In this document: one piece after another, positions 42,063 through 51,586 of the stretch | Layout: each line of letters starts with the position of its first letter | Numbering within the stretch: the first letter of the stretch is position 1 | From: Citrobacter youngae | Lineage (GTDB): Bacteria > Pseudomonadota > Gammaproteobacteria > Enterobacterales > Enterobacteriaceae | DNA: 64,000 bases | Assembly: GCF_003818115.1 (NCBI RefSeq) | Contig: NZ_RPOI01000016.1 | Coordinates: 415,056 to 479,055, forward strand | Direction of reading: 5' to 3' | The notes under the pieces: model-generated | What the model was told of the DNA's origin: nothing | The model's database searches: none | The model's input: only the letters and a program-made list of their open reading frames with translations | Program-made: the position numbers and the translations under genes

Positions 42063-42404
42063 ATGAACAAGAATCTAACAGGAATTCTGAGTGCAGCGGC
42101 GGTATTGACTATGCTGGCAGGCTGTACGGCTTACGATCGTACTAAAGACCAATTTGTGCAGCCCGTGGTGAAAGATGTGAAGAAAGGGATGAGCCGGGCG
42201 CAAGTGGCGCAGATTGCCGGTAAACCTTCTTCTGAAGTCAGCATGATCCATGCGCGTGGTACATGTCAGACCTACATCCTGGGTCAACGAGATGGTAAAG
42301 CAGAGACCTATTTTGTTGCATTAGATGATACTGGGCACGTGATTAATTCCGGCTACCAGACCTGTGCGGAGTACGACACCGACCCGCAGGCAGCGAAGAA
42401 GTAA
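42063..42404 (+). CDS. osmE: OsmE, osmotically inducible lipoprotein
   Basis: A 113-residue SmpA/OmlA (BamE-like) domain lipoprotein. The lipobox MLAGC places the lipidated Cys at about residue 21. The mature part has the family block [20 protein letters not shown]. In E. coli the gene is induced by high osmolarity and stationary phase through sigma-S. It probably sits in the inner leaflet of the outer membrane. The function is unclear. Confidence 0.95.
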   Translation: MNKNLTGILSAAAVLTMLAGCTAYDRTKDQFVQPVVKDVKKGMSRAQVAQIAGKPSSEVSMIHARGTCQTYILGQRDGKAETYFVALDDTGHVINSGYQTCAEYDTDPQAAKK

Positions 42405-42433
42405 CAACTGTTTATTGCCTGAGCACTCTGACG

Positions 42434-42458
42434 AACCGGCCGCTGTGCCGGTTTTTTT
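42434..42458 (+). terminator. Rho-independent terminator of osmE
   Basis: ACCGGC/GCCGGT arms with a 6-base loop are followed by seven T's. Confidence 0.85.
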
Positions 42459-42471
42459 GTGTCACGCGATC

Positions 42472-42495
42472 TTATTTATTGTCGCGAATTATTTG
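42472..42495. promoter_or_regulatory. Candidate NagC operator upstream of chbB
   Basis: TTATTTATTGTCGCGAATTA then TTTG has the AT-rich flanks and central CG-containing core typical of NagC sites. NagC is a known repressor of the E. coli chb operon. The match is by eye only. Confidence 0.35.
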
Positions 42496-42502
42496 CCCGA
42501 AG

Positions 42503-42518
42503 TGTGAGGGGTGTCATA
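42503..42518 (+). promoter_or_regulatory. CRP-cAMP site upstream of chbB
   Basis: TGTGAGGGGTGTCATA matches TGTGA-N6-TCACA with one mismatch in the second half. It lies about 84 bases before the expected transcription start. CRP activation of chb is known in E. coli. Confidence 0.55.
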
Positions 42519-42581
42519 ACCACAGGTCAAGGAGAGACAATTTAGTTGGTCAATGAAATACCATCCGCGGGTGCAATCCCG

Positions 42582-42587
42582 TATACT
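42582..42587 (+). promoter_or_regulatory. Probable -10 element of the chb promoter
   Basis: TATACT differs from TATAAT at one base. No good -35 is present 16-18 bases upstream, as expected for a promoter activated by CRP and ChbR. The predicted leader is about 110 bases. Confidence 0.45.
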
Positions 42588-42702
42588 CATTTCAGCCACC
42601 TAAAAAAGTAATTTAGCTGACGCAAGTTACCCAGAGCATGGATGCAGGTTATGGCTTGCGGAGTGTCTGGTACACAGATAATCGCACATGAGGATCGTTT
42701 TA

Positions 42703-43023
42703 ATGGAAAAGAAACACATTTATCTGTTTTGTTCTGCGGGCATGTCGACTTCTTTGTTGGTCTCGAAGATGCGTGCTCAGGCTGAAAAATACGAAGTGCC
42801 GGTTATCATTGAAGCGTTTCCCGAAACGCTGGCCGGAGAAAAAGGCCCAGTAGCCGATGTCGTGTTATTAGGTCCACAGATTGCTTATATGTTGCCCGAA
42901 ATTCAGCGTTTGTTACCCAACAAACCTGTAGAAGTGATTGACTCGCTGTTGTATGGCAAAGTCGATGGTTTAGGCGTGCTTAAGGCTGCAGTTGCAGCAA
43001 TTAAAAAAGCCGCAGCAAATTAA
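42703..43023 (+). CDS. chbB: PTS IIB component for N,N'-diacetylchitobiose
   Basis: This 106-residue lactose/cellobiose-family IIB protein starts at [15 protein letters not shown]; the phosphorylated Cys is residue 10. It passes phosphate from ChbA to the sugar carried by ChbC. It is first in chbBCARFG. The E. coli gene is controlled by NagC, ChbR and CRP; candidate sites for CRP and NagC lie upstream. Confidence 0.97.
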   Translation: MEKKHIYLFCSAGMSTSLLVSKMRAQAEKYEVPVIIEAFPETLAGEKGPVADVVLLGPQIAYMLPEIQRLLPNKPVEVIDSLLYGKVDGLGVLKAAVAAIKKAAAN

Positions 43024-43037
43024 TTATTTTAAATTTT

Positions 43038-43059
43038 CCCGTCAAAGAGTTATTTCATT
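43038..43059 (+). promoter_or_regulatory. ChiX sRNA trap in the chbB-chbC gap
   Basis: CCCGTCAAAGAG, two mismatched bases, then ATTTCATT match the complement of ChiX positions that I recall as AAUGAAAUUCCUCUUUGACGGG. In E. coli and Salmonella the chbBC spacer pairs with ChiX and causes its loss, relieving repression of chiP. The site lies 47 bases before the chbC start, far from its ribosome site, fitting a trap. Confidence 0.85.
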
Positions 43060-43105
43060 AACATTCACCGCAATTGTTAATTGCGGTATTTAAGGGTATT
43101 TTTCT

Positions 43106-44464
43106 ATGAGTAACGCTATTGCTTCACTTGAAAAGGTACTCCTTCCTTTTGCTGTAAAAATTGGAAAGCAGCCACACGTTAATGCAATCAAAAACGGTTT
43201 TATTCGTTTAATGCCGTTAACCCTCGCAGGGGCTATGTTTGTATTAATCAATAACGTTTTCCTGAGCTTTGGGGAGGGGTCGTTTTTTTATTCCATGGGC
43301 ATTCGACTTGATGCTTCAACTATTGAAACACTAAATAGTTTAAAAGGCATCGGTGGGAACGTCTATAACGGTACGCTGGGTATTATGTCATTGATGGCGC
43401 CATTCTTTATCGGTATGGCGTTGGCGGAAGAACGCAAGGTCGATGCGCTGGCTGCTGGTTTATTATCTGTCGCCGCATTTATGACAGTCACACCTTACAG
43501 TGTGGGTGAAGCCTATGCCGTGGGTGCTAACTGGCTGGGCGGTGCGAACATTATTTCCGGTATTATTATCGGCCTGGTGGTCGCGGAAATGTTCACCTTC
43601 GTCGTGCATCGTAATTGGGTTATTAAATTACCTGATAGCGTTCCGGCTTCTGTTTCTCGCTCCTTCTCTGCACTGATTCCTGGCTTCATTATCCTCTCTA
43701 TTATGGGGATCATCGCCTGGGCGTTGAACACCTGGGGAACGAACTTCCACCAGATCATCATGGATTCCATTTCAACTCCGCTGGCGTCACTGGGTAGTGT
43801 GGTGGGTTGGGCATACGTGATTTTTGTCCCGCTGTTGTGGTTCTTTGGTATTCACGGTTCTTTGGCACTGACTGCACTGGACAGCGGTATCATGACCCCC
43901 TGGGCGCTGGAAAACATCTCTATCTACCAACAGTTTGGTTCCGTAGACGCGGCACTGGAAGCGGGTAAGACGTTCCACGTCTGGGCGAAGCCGATGCTGG
44001 ACTCCTATATTTTCCTGGGAGGGAGTGGGGCAACGCTGGGTCTGATTATTGCTATCTTCCTGGCATCTCGTCGCGCTGATTATCGTCAGGTAGCAAAACT
44101 GGCACTGCCATCAGGTCTGTTCCAGATTAACGAACCCATTCTGTTCGGTCTGCCGATTATCATGAACCCGGTTATGTTTATTCCATTCATCCTGGTTCAG
44201 CCGATTCTGGCAGCGATTACCCTGGCCGCTTATTACACAGGCATTATTCCACCAATTACCAACATTGCACCGTGGACTATGCCAACCGGTTTGGGCGCAT
44301 TCTTTAACACCAACGGTAGCGTCGCTGCTCTGCTGGTCGCGTTGTTTAACCTTGGCATCGCAACGCTGGTGTACCTGCCATTTGTGGTCGTCGCCAACAA
44401 AGCTCAGAACGTCATTGATAAAGAAGAAAGCGAAGAAGATATCGCTAACGCATTGAAATTCTAA
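43106..44464 (+). CDS. chbC: PTS IIC component for N,N'-diacetylchitobiose
   Basis: This 452-residue membrane channel of the chitobiose PTS belongs to the lactose/cellobiose family, with about ten membrane segments. Conserved loops include [15 protein letters not shown] (about residue 250) and [17 protein letters not shown] (about residue 340). It imports chitobiose, and likely chitotriose and cellobiose, as phosphosugars. It is translated from the chb mRNA downstream of the ChiX trap. Confidence 0.97.
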   Translation: MSNAIASLEKVLLPFAVKIGKQPHVNAIKNGFIRLMPLTLAGAMFVLINNVFLSFGEGSFFYSMGIRLDASTIETLNSLKGIGGNVYNGTLGIMSLMAPFFIGMALAEERKVDALAAGLLSVAAFMTVTPYSVGEAYAVGANWLGGANIISGIIIGLVVAEMFTFVVHRNWVIKLPDSVPASVSRSFSALIPGFIILSIMGIIAWALNTWGTNFHQIIMDSISTPLASLGSVVGWAYVIFVPLLWFFGIHGSLALTALDSGIMTPWALENISIYQQFGSVDAALEAGKTFHVWAKPMLDSYIFLGGSGATLGLIIAIFLASRRADYRQVAKLALPSGLFQINEPILFGLPIIMNPVMFIPFILVQPILAAITLAAYYTGIIPPITNIAPWTMPTGLGAFFNTNGSVAALLVALFNLGIATLVYLPFVVVANKAQNVIDKEESEEDIANALKF

Positions 44465-44518
44465 ATTTAATCCGGCATGGCTATGCGGCCATGCCGGACT
44501 GAACCAGAGGAAAAAAGT

Positions 44519-44866
44519 ATGTTGGATATCGAGAACATCGTCGACACGCAGTCAGAAGCAGAAGAGCTTGAAGAAGTGGTGATGGGGCTCATCATCAACT
44601 CGGGTCAGGCGCGTAGCCTGGCGTATGGCGCGCTCAAAATGGCCAAACAGGGTGATTTTGAGTCAGCGAAGACCATGATGGAACAGTCTCGCATGGCGCT
44701 GAACGAAGCACACCTTGTCCAGACTAAACTGATTGAAGGCGATCAGGGTGAAGGTAAAATGAAAGTCAGCCTGGTGCTGGTCCATGCACAGGACCACCTG
44801 ATGACGTCGATGCTGGCACGTGAACTGGTGACAGAACTGATTGAGCTTCACGAGAAGCTGAAATAG
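44519..44866 (+). CDS. chbA: PTS IIA component for N,N'-diacetylchitobiose
   Basis: A 115-residue IIA protein of the lactose family, a helical trimer. The phosphorylated His is in [10 protein letters not shown] (about residues 88-95). I start at [11 protein letters not shown] after AGAGGAAA; a longer frame upstream adds 14 unlikely residues. It receives phosphate from HPr and passes it to ChbB. Confidence 0.96.
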   Translation: MLDIENIVDTQSEAEELEEVVMGLIINSGQARSLAYGALKMAKQGDFESAKTMMEQSRMALNEAHLVQTKLIEGDQGEGKMKVSLVLVHAQDHLMTSMLARELVTELIELHEKLK

Positions 44867-44879
44867 CGAGGAGTGCAGA

Positions 44880-45719
44880 ATGCAGCTACAGATTAACGCA
44901 CCGGAAATCAAAACCGTCTATGAGCAGCAGCTTTTTAATGGCAAAAATTTTCATGTGTTCATCTATAACAAAACTGAGAGTATCAGTGGGCTGCATCAGC
45001 ATGATTACTACGAATTTACCCTTGTATTAACTGGACGTTACTATCAGGAAATCAACGGTAAGCGTGTACTGCTTGAGCGCGGAGACTTTGTCTTTATCCC
45101 GTTGGGATCGCATCACCAAAGTTTCTATGATTTCGGCGCGACGCGAATTCTTAACGTTGGTATCAGTAAACGTTTTTTTGAACAGCACTACCACCCGTTG
45201 CTGCCATTTTGTTTTGTCGCATCGCAGGTGTATCGGGCGAACAGCTCGTTTCTTACCTACATCGAAACGGTTATAGCATCACTGAACTTTCGTGAAAGCG
45301 GACTGGATGAATTTGTAGAAGTGGTCACCTTCTATATTATTAATCGGTTACGCCATCATCGGGAAGAGCAGGTGCTGGATGATATTCCACAATGGCTTAA
45401 AACTACCGTGGAAAGCATGCATGACAAAAGGCAGTTCAGCGAAAATGCGCTGGAAAATATGGTACACCTGTCCGCAAAATCCCAGGAGTATCTGACCCGT
45501 GCAACCCAGCGTTATTACAGTAAAACGCCAATGCAGATTATTAATGAAATCCGCATTAATTTTGCTAAAAAACAGCTGGAAATGACTAACTATTCTGTAA
45601 CTGATATTGCCTATGAGTCTGGTTACAGTAGTCCGAGCTTGTTTATTAAAACGTTTAAAAAGCTGACGTCGTTTACACCAAATAGCTATCGTAAGAAATT
45701 AACGGAATTTAATCAGTAA
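44880..45719 (+). CDS. chbR: ChbR, AraC-family regulator of the chb operon
   Basis: A 279-residue regulator with an N-terminal cupin sensing domain ([18 protein letters not shown], about residues 40-57) and a C-terminal AraC double helix-turn-helix ([16 protein letters not shown] and [22 protein letters not shown]). In E. coli it represses chb without inducer and activates it with chitosugar monophosphates deacetylated by ChbG. It lies 13 bases after chbA with GAGGAG upstream. Confidence 0.96.
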   Translation: MQLQINAPEIKTVYEQQLFNGKNFHVFIYNKTESISGLHQHDYYEFTLVLTGRYYQEINGKRVLLERGDFVFIPLGSHHQSFYDFGATRILNVGISKRFFEQHYHPLLPFCFVASQVYRANSSFLTYIETVIASLNFRESGLDEFVEVVTFYIINRLRHHREEQVLDDIPQWLKTTVESMHDKRQFSENALENMVHLSAKSQEYLTRATQRYYSKTPMQIINEIRINFAKKQLEMTNYSVTDIAYESGYSSPSLFIKTFKKLTSFTPNSYRKKLTEFNQ

Positions 45720-45842
45720 ATTTTATTTACCAATAACCAATTTTTATAGCTTGCCCAAAATAGCGCCGGGACTGCCACGCTATACCTGACGAATGGGTTG
45801 AGCATAATACGTGTCAGTGTTTTTACACTGAAGGGAGAAATT

Positions 45843-47198
45843 ATGAGCCAGAAATTAAAAGTCGTCACTATCGGTGGCGGGAGCAGCTACACCCCTGAAT
45901 TACTTGAAGGCTTTATTAAGCGTTATCATGAATTACCGGTCTCTGAATTGTGGCTGGTGGATGTCGACGGTGGTAAAGAGAAGCTGGACATTATTTTTGA
46001 CCTCTGCCAGCGCATGATTGATAAAGCTGGCGTCCCGATGAAAGTGTATAAAACGCTGGATCGCCGCGAAGCGCTGAAAGATGCTGATTTCGTTACTACC
46101 CAGTTGCGGGTTGGGCAACTGCAAGCCCGTGAAAAGGATGAACGCATTCCGCTGAGCCACGGGTATCTGGGGCAGGAAACCAACGGCGCTGGCGGGCTGT
46201 TCAAAGGCCTGCGTACCATTCCGGTTATCTTTGATATTGTGAAAGATGTGGAAGAACTGTGCCCGAATGCGTGGGTGATCAACTTCACTAACCCAGCCGG
46301 GATGGTGACTGAGGCGGTTTATCGCCATACGAATTTCAAGAAATTCATCGGGGTATGTAATATTCCGATCGGCATGAAAATGTTCATCAGCGACGTGCTG
46401 GCGCTGAAAGAGAGCGATGACTTATCCATCGATCTGTTTGGTCTGAACCATATGGTCTTCATTAAGGATGTTCTGGTCAACGGTGTGTCACGCTTTGATG
46501 AACTGCTGGACGGCGTTGCGTCGGGTCAGTTGAAAGCCTCTGGCGTGAAGAACATCTTCGATCTGCCGTTCAGTGAAGGGCTGATTCGTTCACTGAGGCT
46601 GCTGCCGTGCTCGTATTTGCTGTACTACTTCAAGCCAAAAGAGATGCTGGCGATTGAAATGGGCGAATATTACAAAGGTGGTGCACGCGCACAGGTGGTA
46701 CAGAAAGTAGAAAAGCAACTGTTTGATCTGTATAAAAATCCTGAGTTGAATGTTAAGCCGAAAGAGCTGGAACAGCGTGGCGGGGCTTATTACTCTGATG
46801 CCGCGTGTGAAGTCATCAATGCTATCTACAACGACAAACAGACCGAACATTACGTCAACATTCCTCATCATGGCCATGTTGATAATATTCCTGCGGACTG
46901 GGCCGTTGAGATGACCTGCACGCTGGGGCGCAATGGTGCAACTCCGCACCCACGTATCACCCATTTCGATGAAAAGGTTCTGGGGCTTATCTATACCATT
47001 AAAGGTTTTGAAGTGGCGGCGAGCAACGCAGCACTGAGCGGCGAGTTGAATGATGTGCTGCTGGCGTTGAACCTGAGCCCGCTGGTGCATTCCGACACTG
47101 ATGCTGAAATTCTTGCCCGTGAGCTGATTCTGGCGCATGAAAAATGGCTGCCAAATTTCGCCGGATGCATCGAGAAACTTAAAAGCGAACAACACTAA
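45843..47198 (+). CDS. chbF: 6-phospho-beta-glucosidase / monoacetylchitobiose-6-phosphate hydrolase
   Basis: A GH4-family hydrolase of 451 residues that needs NAD and a divalent metal. The dinucleotide motif is GGGSSYTPELLEGF (about residues 11-24). The metal-binding Cys is in GVCNIPIG (about residue 170) and the metal His in FGLNHMVF. It cleaves the imported phosphorylated disaccharide after ChbG deacetylation. The start MSQKLKVVTI has AGGGAGAA upstream. Confidence 0.96.
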   Translation: MSQKLKVVTIGGGSSYTPELLEGFIKRYHELPVSELWLVDVDGGKEKLDIIFDLCQRMIDKAGVPMKVYKTLDRREALKDADFVTTQLRVGQLQAREKDERIPLSHGYLGQETNGAGGLFKGLRTIPVIFDIVKDVEELCPNAWVINFTNPAGMVTEAVYRHTNFKKFIGVCNIPIGMKMFISDVLALKESDDLSIDLFGLNHMVFIKDVLVNGVSRFDELLDGVASGQLKASGVKNIFDLPFSEGLIRSLRLLPCSYLLYYFKPKEMLAIEMGEYYKGGARAQVVQKVEKQLFDLYKNPELNVKPKELEQRGGAYYSDAACEVINAIYNDKQTEHYVNIPHHGHVDNIPADWAVEMTCTLGRNGATPHPRITHFDEKVLGLIYTIKGFEVAASNAALSGELNDVLLALNLSPLVHSDTDAEILARELILAHEKWLPNFAGCIEKLKSEQH

Positions 47199-47210
47199 CT
47201 GAGGTTGGCT

Positions 47211-47969
47211 ATGGAACGCGTACTGATTGTGAATGCGGATGATTTTGGCCTGAGCAAAGGACAAAACTACGGCATTGTTGAAGCCTGTCGCAATGGCATT
47301 GTCACCTCAACCACGGCCCTGGTGAATGGCGAGGCGATAGAGCATGCGGTACAGCTTAGTCGCGATATACCGGAGCTTGCCGTTGGGATGCACTTTGTCC
47401 TGACGCTCGGCAAACCGTTAACGGCTATGCCGGGTCTGACGCGTGACGGTGTGTTAGGGAAATGGATCTGGCAGATGGCAGAGGAAGAAACGTTGCCGCT
47501 GGAAGAGATTTCTCGGGAGCTGGCTGCACAGTATCAGCGTTTTATTGACCTGTTCGGGCGGGAGCCGACGCATCTGGATAGTCATCACCACGTGCATATG
47601 TTCCCGCAGATTTTCCCGATTGTCGCCAGTTTTGCCGCGGAGAGAGGCGTTGCGTTGCGGATCGATCGGCAGACGGTGTTCCAGGCGTCCGATTTACCGG
47701 AAACGTTGCGTACCTCCCAGGGATTTAGCAGTGAGTTTTATGGCGACGCGATTTCTGAGGCCCTGTTTTTGCAGACGCTGGACGCGTCCGCAGACCGGGG
47801 AGAGTCCTCGCTGGAAGTGATGTGTCATCCGGCGTTTATCGATGACATCATTCGACAAAGTGCCTACTGTTACCCCCGCTTAACTGAGCTTGACGTACTG
47901 ACGTCTTCGTCATTGAAATACGCTATTGCGGAGCGCGGTTATCGTCTTGGCAGTTTTCTGAACGTTTAA
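47211..47969 (+). CDS. chbG: Chitooligosaccharide deacetylase
   Basis: A 252-residue YdjC-family metal-dependent deacetylase. NADDFGLS (about residues 7-14) supplies the catalytic Asp and metal ligand; the paired His residues are in [11 protein letters not shown] (about residues 121-131). It removes one acetyl from chitobiose-6-phosphate and chitotriose-6-phosphate, allowing both ChbR induction and ChbF cleavage. The ATG start with GAGG is preferred over a TTG two codons upstream. Confidence 0.95.
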   Translation: MERVLIVNADDFGLSKGQNYGIVEACRNGIVTSTTALVNGEAIEHAVQLSRDIPELAVGMHFVLTLGKPLTAMPGLTRDGVLGKWIWQMAEEETLPLEEISRELAAQYQRFIDLFGREPTHLDSHHHVHMFPQIFPIVASFAAERGVALRIDRQTVFQASDLPETLRTSQGFSSEFYGDAISEALFLQTLDASADRGESSLEVMCHPAFIDDIIRQSAYCYPRLTELDVLTSSSLKYAIAERGYRLGSFLNV

Positions 47970-47980
47970 TTCCTGAGTTG

Positions 47981-48008
47981 GCGGCGCGTCGGTGCGCCGC
48001 ATTTTTTT
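47981..48008 (+). terminator. Rho-independent terminator of the chb operon
   Basis: GCGGCGC/GCGCCGC arms with a 6-base loop are followed by A then seven T's, 12 bases after chbG. The K-12 gene katE would lie between here and cedA; nothing of it remains. Confidence 0.85.
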
Positions 48009-48162
48009 GTCTGCGTCATTGATGTTTGCTGCAACTTATCTGTTCCCCCCATTATCGCCACCCACTTCACGAATTCACTGTTTTTGCACCGTCCAGGGGT
48101 AAAATCAGCTAAGATAGCGTTTTTCAGATTTTTAGAATTTGTCTTTAGTGAAGCAACTGATT

Positions 48163-48402
48163 ATGAAACCTCTTCGCCAACAAAATCGTCCGGTCATCAG
48201 CTATGTTCCTCGCGTGGAGCCCGCTCCGCCAGAGCATGCGGTGAAAATGGACGCGTTTCGTGACGTATGGATACTGCGCGGAAAATATGTCGCTTTTGTC
48301 TTAATGGGGGAGGCGTTTCAGCGTTCGCCTGCATTTACGGTTCCGGAGTCGGCCCAGCGCTGGGCTAACCAGATTCGCCAGGAAAACGAACTGAGCGATT
48401 AA
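48163..48402 (+). CDS. cedA: CedA, cell division activator
   Basis: A 79-residue basic protein matching E. coli CedA, starting at MKPLRQQNRPVISYVP. E. coli CedA relieves the division block caused by DnaA overinitiation and binds RNA polymerase. The core block DVWILRGKYVAFVLMGE is intact. A TTG-initiated extension upstream has no support. Confidence 0.93.
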   Translation: MKPLRQQNRPVISYVPRVEPAPPEHAVKMDAFRDVWILRGKYVAFVLMGEAFQRSPAFTVPESAQRWANQIRQENELSD

Positions 48403-48410
48403 TCGGATAT

Positions 48411-48448
48411 AAAAAAACCGCCGGAGCATAACTCACTGGCGGTTTTTT
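48411..48448. terminator. Bidirectional terminator between cedA and tcyP
   Basis: An A7 run, ACCGCC/GGCGGT arms and a T6 run form a symmetric hairpin that can end transcripts from both convergent genes. Confidence 0.85.
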
Positions 48449-48467
48449 GTTTTGCGCAGACAGGCTT

Positions 48468-49859
48468 TTAGCGATGCGCCAGTTCGGCGTGATCGTCGCT
48501 GTCCAGAATCGATTTATCGGTCTGTTTCAGCCATTGGCTGGTCAGCGTACCAGCGGTCATGGAACCGCTAACGTTCAATGCAGTACGCCCCATATCGATC
48601 AGCGGTTCAACTGAGATCAACAGAGCAACCAGTGTGACCGGCAGACCCATGGCAGGCAGTACGATCAGTGCCGCGAAGGTCGCGCCGCCGCCCACACCCG
48701 CAACTCCTGCAGAACTGACGGTCACGATACCCACCAGCGTGGCAATCCACATTGGGTCCAGCGGGTTAATGCCGACAGTTGGTGCCACCATCACGGCCAG
48801 CATCGCCGGATACAGACCCGCACAACCGTTTTGACCAATCGTTGCACCAAAAGAGGCGGCAAAGCTGGCGATGGACTCAGGGACGCCCAGACGGCGGGTT
48901 TGCGCTTCAACGTTCAGTGGAATAGAAGCGGCACTGGAACGGCTGGTGAAGGCGAAAGTCAGTACTGGCCAGACTTTGCGGAAGTATTTCAGTGGGCTAA
49001 CGCCGTTAATACCCAGCAGGATGCCGTGTACGACGAACATAATGCCCAGGCCGAGATACGAAGCAACGACGAAGCTACCCAGCTTAATGATGTCCTGCAG
49101 GTTGGAACCGGCAACCACTTTGGTCATCAGCGCCAGAACACCATACGGCGTCAACTGCATCACCAGACGAACCAGCTTCATCACCCAGCTTTGCAGGGTA
49201 TCGATAGCCGTTAATACGCGCTCGCCTTTTGGCGCATCATCTTTCAACAGCTTCAGTGCGGCAACACCGAGGAATGCAGCAAAGATGACCACGCTGATAA
49301 TCGACGTCGGGTTAGCACCGGTCAGATCGGCAAACGGGTTTTTCGGGATAAACGACAGTACCAGCTGCGGAACGCTGAGGTCAGCCACTTTGCCAACATA
49401 GTTGGTTTCAATAGCGTTCAGACGTGCAGTCTCGGCACCACCTTGCACCAGGCCTTCGGCGGTCAGGCCGAACAGGTTGGTTACCAGAACCCCGACCAGT
49501 GCGGCAATCAGCGTTGTAAACAGCAGCGTGCCGATGGTCAGGAAGCTGATTTTACCTAACTGAGAGGCGTTGTGCAGACGCGCAACGGCGCTGAGAATAG
49601 ACGCAAATACCAGCGGCATGACAATCATCTGCAGCAACTGGACATAACCGTTGCCGACAATGTTGAACCACTGTACGGAATCTTTAAGAACCTGGCTGTC
49701 GGAGCCATAAATGGTATGCAGGGCGAGACCAAACACCACGCCCATGACCAGACCGACCAGTACTTTTTTGGCCAGACTCCACTGTTTGTGGCGGGCTTGC
49801 GCCAGCACGAACAGCAGTACTACGAACACGATAATGTTCGCGATTAATGGAAAGTTCAT
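48468..49859 (-). CDS. tcyP: TcyP, L-cystine/sodium symporter
   Basis: A 463-residue dicarboxylate/amino acid:cation symporter that starts at [15 protein letters not shown]. coli TcyP (YdjN) imports cystine with a broad sulfur-substrate range. It has about eight membrane segments and two hairpins. Typical motifs are [11 protein letters not shown] (HP1-like serine-rich loop, about residue 300) and [18 protein letters not shown] (HP2-like, about residue 390). In E. coli it is under CysB control. Confidence 0.96.
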   Translation of the reverse strand: MNFPLIANIIVFVVLLFVLAQARHKQWSLAKKVLVGLVMGVVFGLALHTIYGSDSQVLKDSVQWFNIVGNGYVQLLQMIVMPLVFASILSAVARLHNASQLGKISFLTIGTLLFTTLIAALVGVLVTNLFGLTAEGLVQGGAETARLNAIETNYVGKVADLSVPQLVLSFIPKNPFADLTGANPTSIISVVIFAAFLGVAALKLLKDDAPKGERVLTAIDTLQSWVMKLVRLVMQLTPYGVLALMTKVVAGSNLQDIIKLGSFVVASYLGLGIMFVVHGILLGINGVSPLKYFRKVWPVLTFAFTSRSSAASIPLNVEAQTRRLGVPESIASFAASFGATIGQNGCAGLYPAMLAVMVAPTVGINPLDPMWIATLVGIVTVSSAGVAGVGGGATFAALIVLPAMGLPVTLVALLISVEPLIDMGRTALNVSGSMTAGTLTSQWLKQTDKSILDSDDHAELAHR

Positions 49860-49994
49860 CCCCGTTCTCCTGATCTTATTATGCGTATCACCATGCAATG
49901 GTGATTCTGTTGGCGCAAGATTAGCAGAACTGTGACTTGCCTCTTATATTCAAATGGAATTGTTTATACCTAAAATGACATTTTGGCTGATTTA

Positions 49995-50582
49995 TTAGTC
50001 AACCTGGTGCGTTATAAAACGATTAAACTGCATTTGCAGCGTATTAATCATCTGTGATGACCAGCGTACCGCGCTGTTCTCTTGTACGGTCTGCGGCATC
50101 CAGATAGCCCAGGCAAACAGCGCCATGCACAGGAACCGTTCCAGTTGGTTGCCTTTTTGCGGCACGAGGATGGGCAGACGAAAACGCCAGCGGCAGGGCC
50201 AAAGCAGGGGAACGCCTGCCGGAGTCAGCATGTCAGCCAGAATGTGACTGAGATAACCGAGAACCATACCTTGTAAGGCATCGGCCGGGATTATCCAGCT
50301 ATCCGGAACTTTCAGGTAAAACGTGGCCAGCAGGGCAAAGACGGCCAGCAGGCTGTGAGTAAACCCGCGATGGCCAAATGCCCGGGCAATAGGCTTTGAT
50401 ATCCACTTCAGCCGCTGCCCGAGCAGGGATTTCGGGTGATCGATATCGGGTAGCAGGCAGGTTAAAATGGCCGAAGGTACAATATGCCACCAATCACCCT
50501 GAGCAAGAACGGGCGTCAGCTCGGCATTTTTGGCAAATACCGCACAGGCAATAGAAAAAAGGAGATGGCCTTCCGCCGTCAT
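49995..50582 (-). CDS. ydjM: YdjM, LexA-regulated inner-membrane protein
   Basis: A 195-residue YdjM/YbcI-type membrane protein with about four segments. Metal-hydrolase-like motifs DIDHPKS (about residue 45) and HRGFTHSLLA (about residue 71) are characteristic. It is SOS-induced in E. coli; a consensus LexA box precedes the gene. The start MTAEGHLLFS has GGAG nearby. The function is unknown. Confidence 0.94.
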   Translation of the reverse strand: MTAEGHLLFSIACAVFAKNAELTPVLAQGDWWHIVPSAILTCLLPDIDHPKSLLGQRLKWISKPIARAFGHRGFTHSLLAVFALLATFYLKVPDSWIIPADALQGMVLGYLSHILADMLTPAGVPLLWPCRWRFRLPILVPQKGNQLERFLCMALFAWAIWMPQTVQENSAVRWSSQMINTLQMQFNRFITHQVD

Positions 50583-50596
50583 GATAAAACCCAATG

Positions 50597-50616
50597 AACT
50601 GTCAATTCATACAGTA
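50597..50616 (-). promoter_or_regulatory. LexA (SOS) box upstream of ydjM
   Basis: On the minus strand this reads TACTGTATGAATTGACAGTT, a CTGT-N8-ACAG operator with only central deviations, 15 bases before the ydjM ATG. A second, degenerate copy (only the distal half fits) overlaps 50617-50632. Confidence 0.85.
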
Positions 50617-50677
50617 TAGGGGTTTTATACAGTAGGCGGAAGAGGTGACGTTGTAACCCTTTGTCACAAATGCACGA

Positions 50678-51439
50678 TTAACGCGCCAACCAACCGCCGT
50701 CCACGGCAAGCGTGTAACCATTGATATAGTCAGAAGCCTGGCTGGCGAGAAAAACGACCGGGCCTTGCAAGTCATCCGGTGTTCCCCAGCGCCCTGCGGG
50801 AATGCGATCGACAATTTGCTGATTACGCGTACTGTCTTCGCGCAGCTGCTGCGTATTGTTTGTCGCCATATAACCGGGTGCGATGGCATTGACATTAATT
50901 CCCTGAGCCGCCCACTCATTAGCCAGTAAGCGGGTGATTCCAAGCACGCCACTTTTTGATGCGGTGTAGGAAGGAACGCGGATTCCGCCCTGAAAAGAGA
51001 GCATTGAGGCAATGTTAATGATTTTTCCGCCGTTGCCCTGAACCAGAAACTGGCGCGCCACTGCCTGTGACAGGAAAAAAACGGATTTGAGATTCAGATT
51101 CATCACGTCATCCCAGTCTTTTTCACTGAAGTCCAGCGCATCCTGACGGCGTATAGTTCCTGCATTGTTAACCAGAATATCGACCCGGCCAAACGCCGAC
51201 ACCGATTGTGTCACGATGCTGGTGAGATCATCTTGTTGGCTGAGGTCGGCCTGAATAGCCATAAAACGTCGACCGAGGGCGTTAATTTTCTCTGCGGTTT
51301 CATGTGGTATTTTACGATTCACGCCGACTACATCGCAGCCCGCTTCAGCCAGCGCCACTGCCATACCCTGCCCAAGGCCGGTGTCACATCCAGTGACGAT
51401 GGCTACTTTACCTTCGAGACGAAAAGCTTCCTGAATCAT
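50678..51439 (-). CDS. KduD-like short-chain dehydrogenase
   Basis: A 253-residue SDR very close to KduD (2-dehydro-3-deoxy-D-gluconate 5-dehydrogenase). The Rossmann motif is TGCDTGLGQG (about residues 16-25). NNAG follows at about residue 91, catalytic Ser in IASMLSFQG, and YTASKSG with Tyr and Lys at about residues 157-161. The C-terminus is YINGYTLAVDGGWLAR. KduI is not alongside, so this is a solo paralogue, and K-12 has no gene here. Its activity could be on another keto-sugar acid. It is upstream of ydjM on the same strand. Confidence 0.85.
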   Translation of the reverse strand: MIQEAFRLEGKVAIVTGCDTGLGQGMAVALAEAGCDVVGVNRKIPHETAEKINALGRRFMAIQADLSQQDDLTSIVTQSVSAFGRVDILVNNAGTIRRQDALDFSEKDWDDVMNLNLKSVFFLSQAVARQFLVQGNGGKIINIASMLSFQGGIRVPSYTASKSGVLGITRLLANEWAAQGINVNAIAPGYMATNNTQQLREDSTRNQQIVDRIPAGRWGTPDDLQGPVVFLASQASDYINGYTLAVDGGWLAR

Positions 51440-51556
51440 GTTTACCTCAACTATTTATGTCATTAACGCTTGCTCTATAGGGCAAGGATAGGAGAGGTTA
51501 AACAGAAACACAATTAAAAGTGAAACGATGTTTTAAAAATAAAAAATCTGAGAGGG

Positions 51557-51580
51557 CGGGCAATACGATCATTGCCCGTT
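51557..51580 (-). terminator. Probable terminator of yniC
   Basis: CGGGCAAT/ATTGCCCG arms with a 6-base loop occur just after the yniC stop on the minus strand. A T-rich tract follows a few bases later. Confidence 0.6.
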
Positions 51581-51586
51581 ACAGGA

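Noticed and set aside
42541..42680. Possible attachment site or small RNA upstream of chbB from a repeated AATTTAG word
   Set aside because: The two words differ after seven bases and lie in a region expected to carry chb operators; no integrase or terminator supports either idea.
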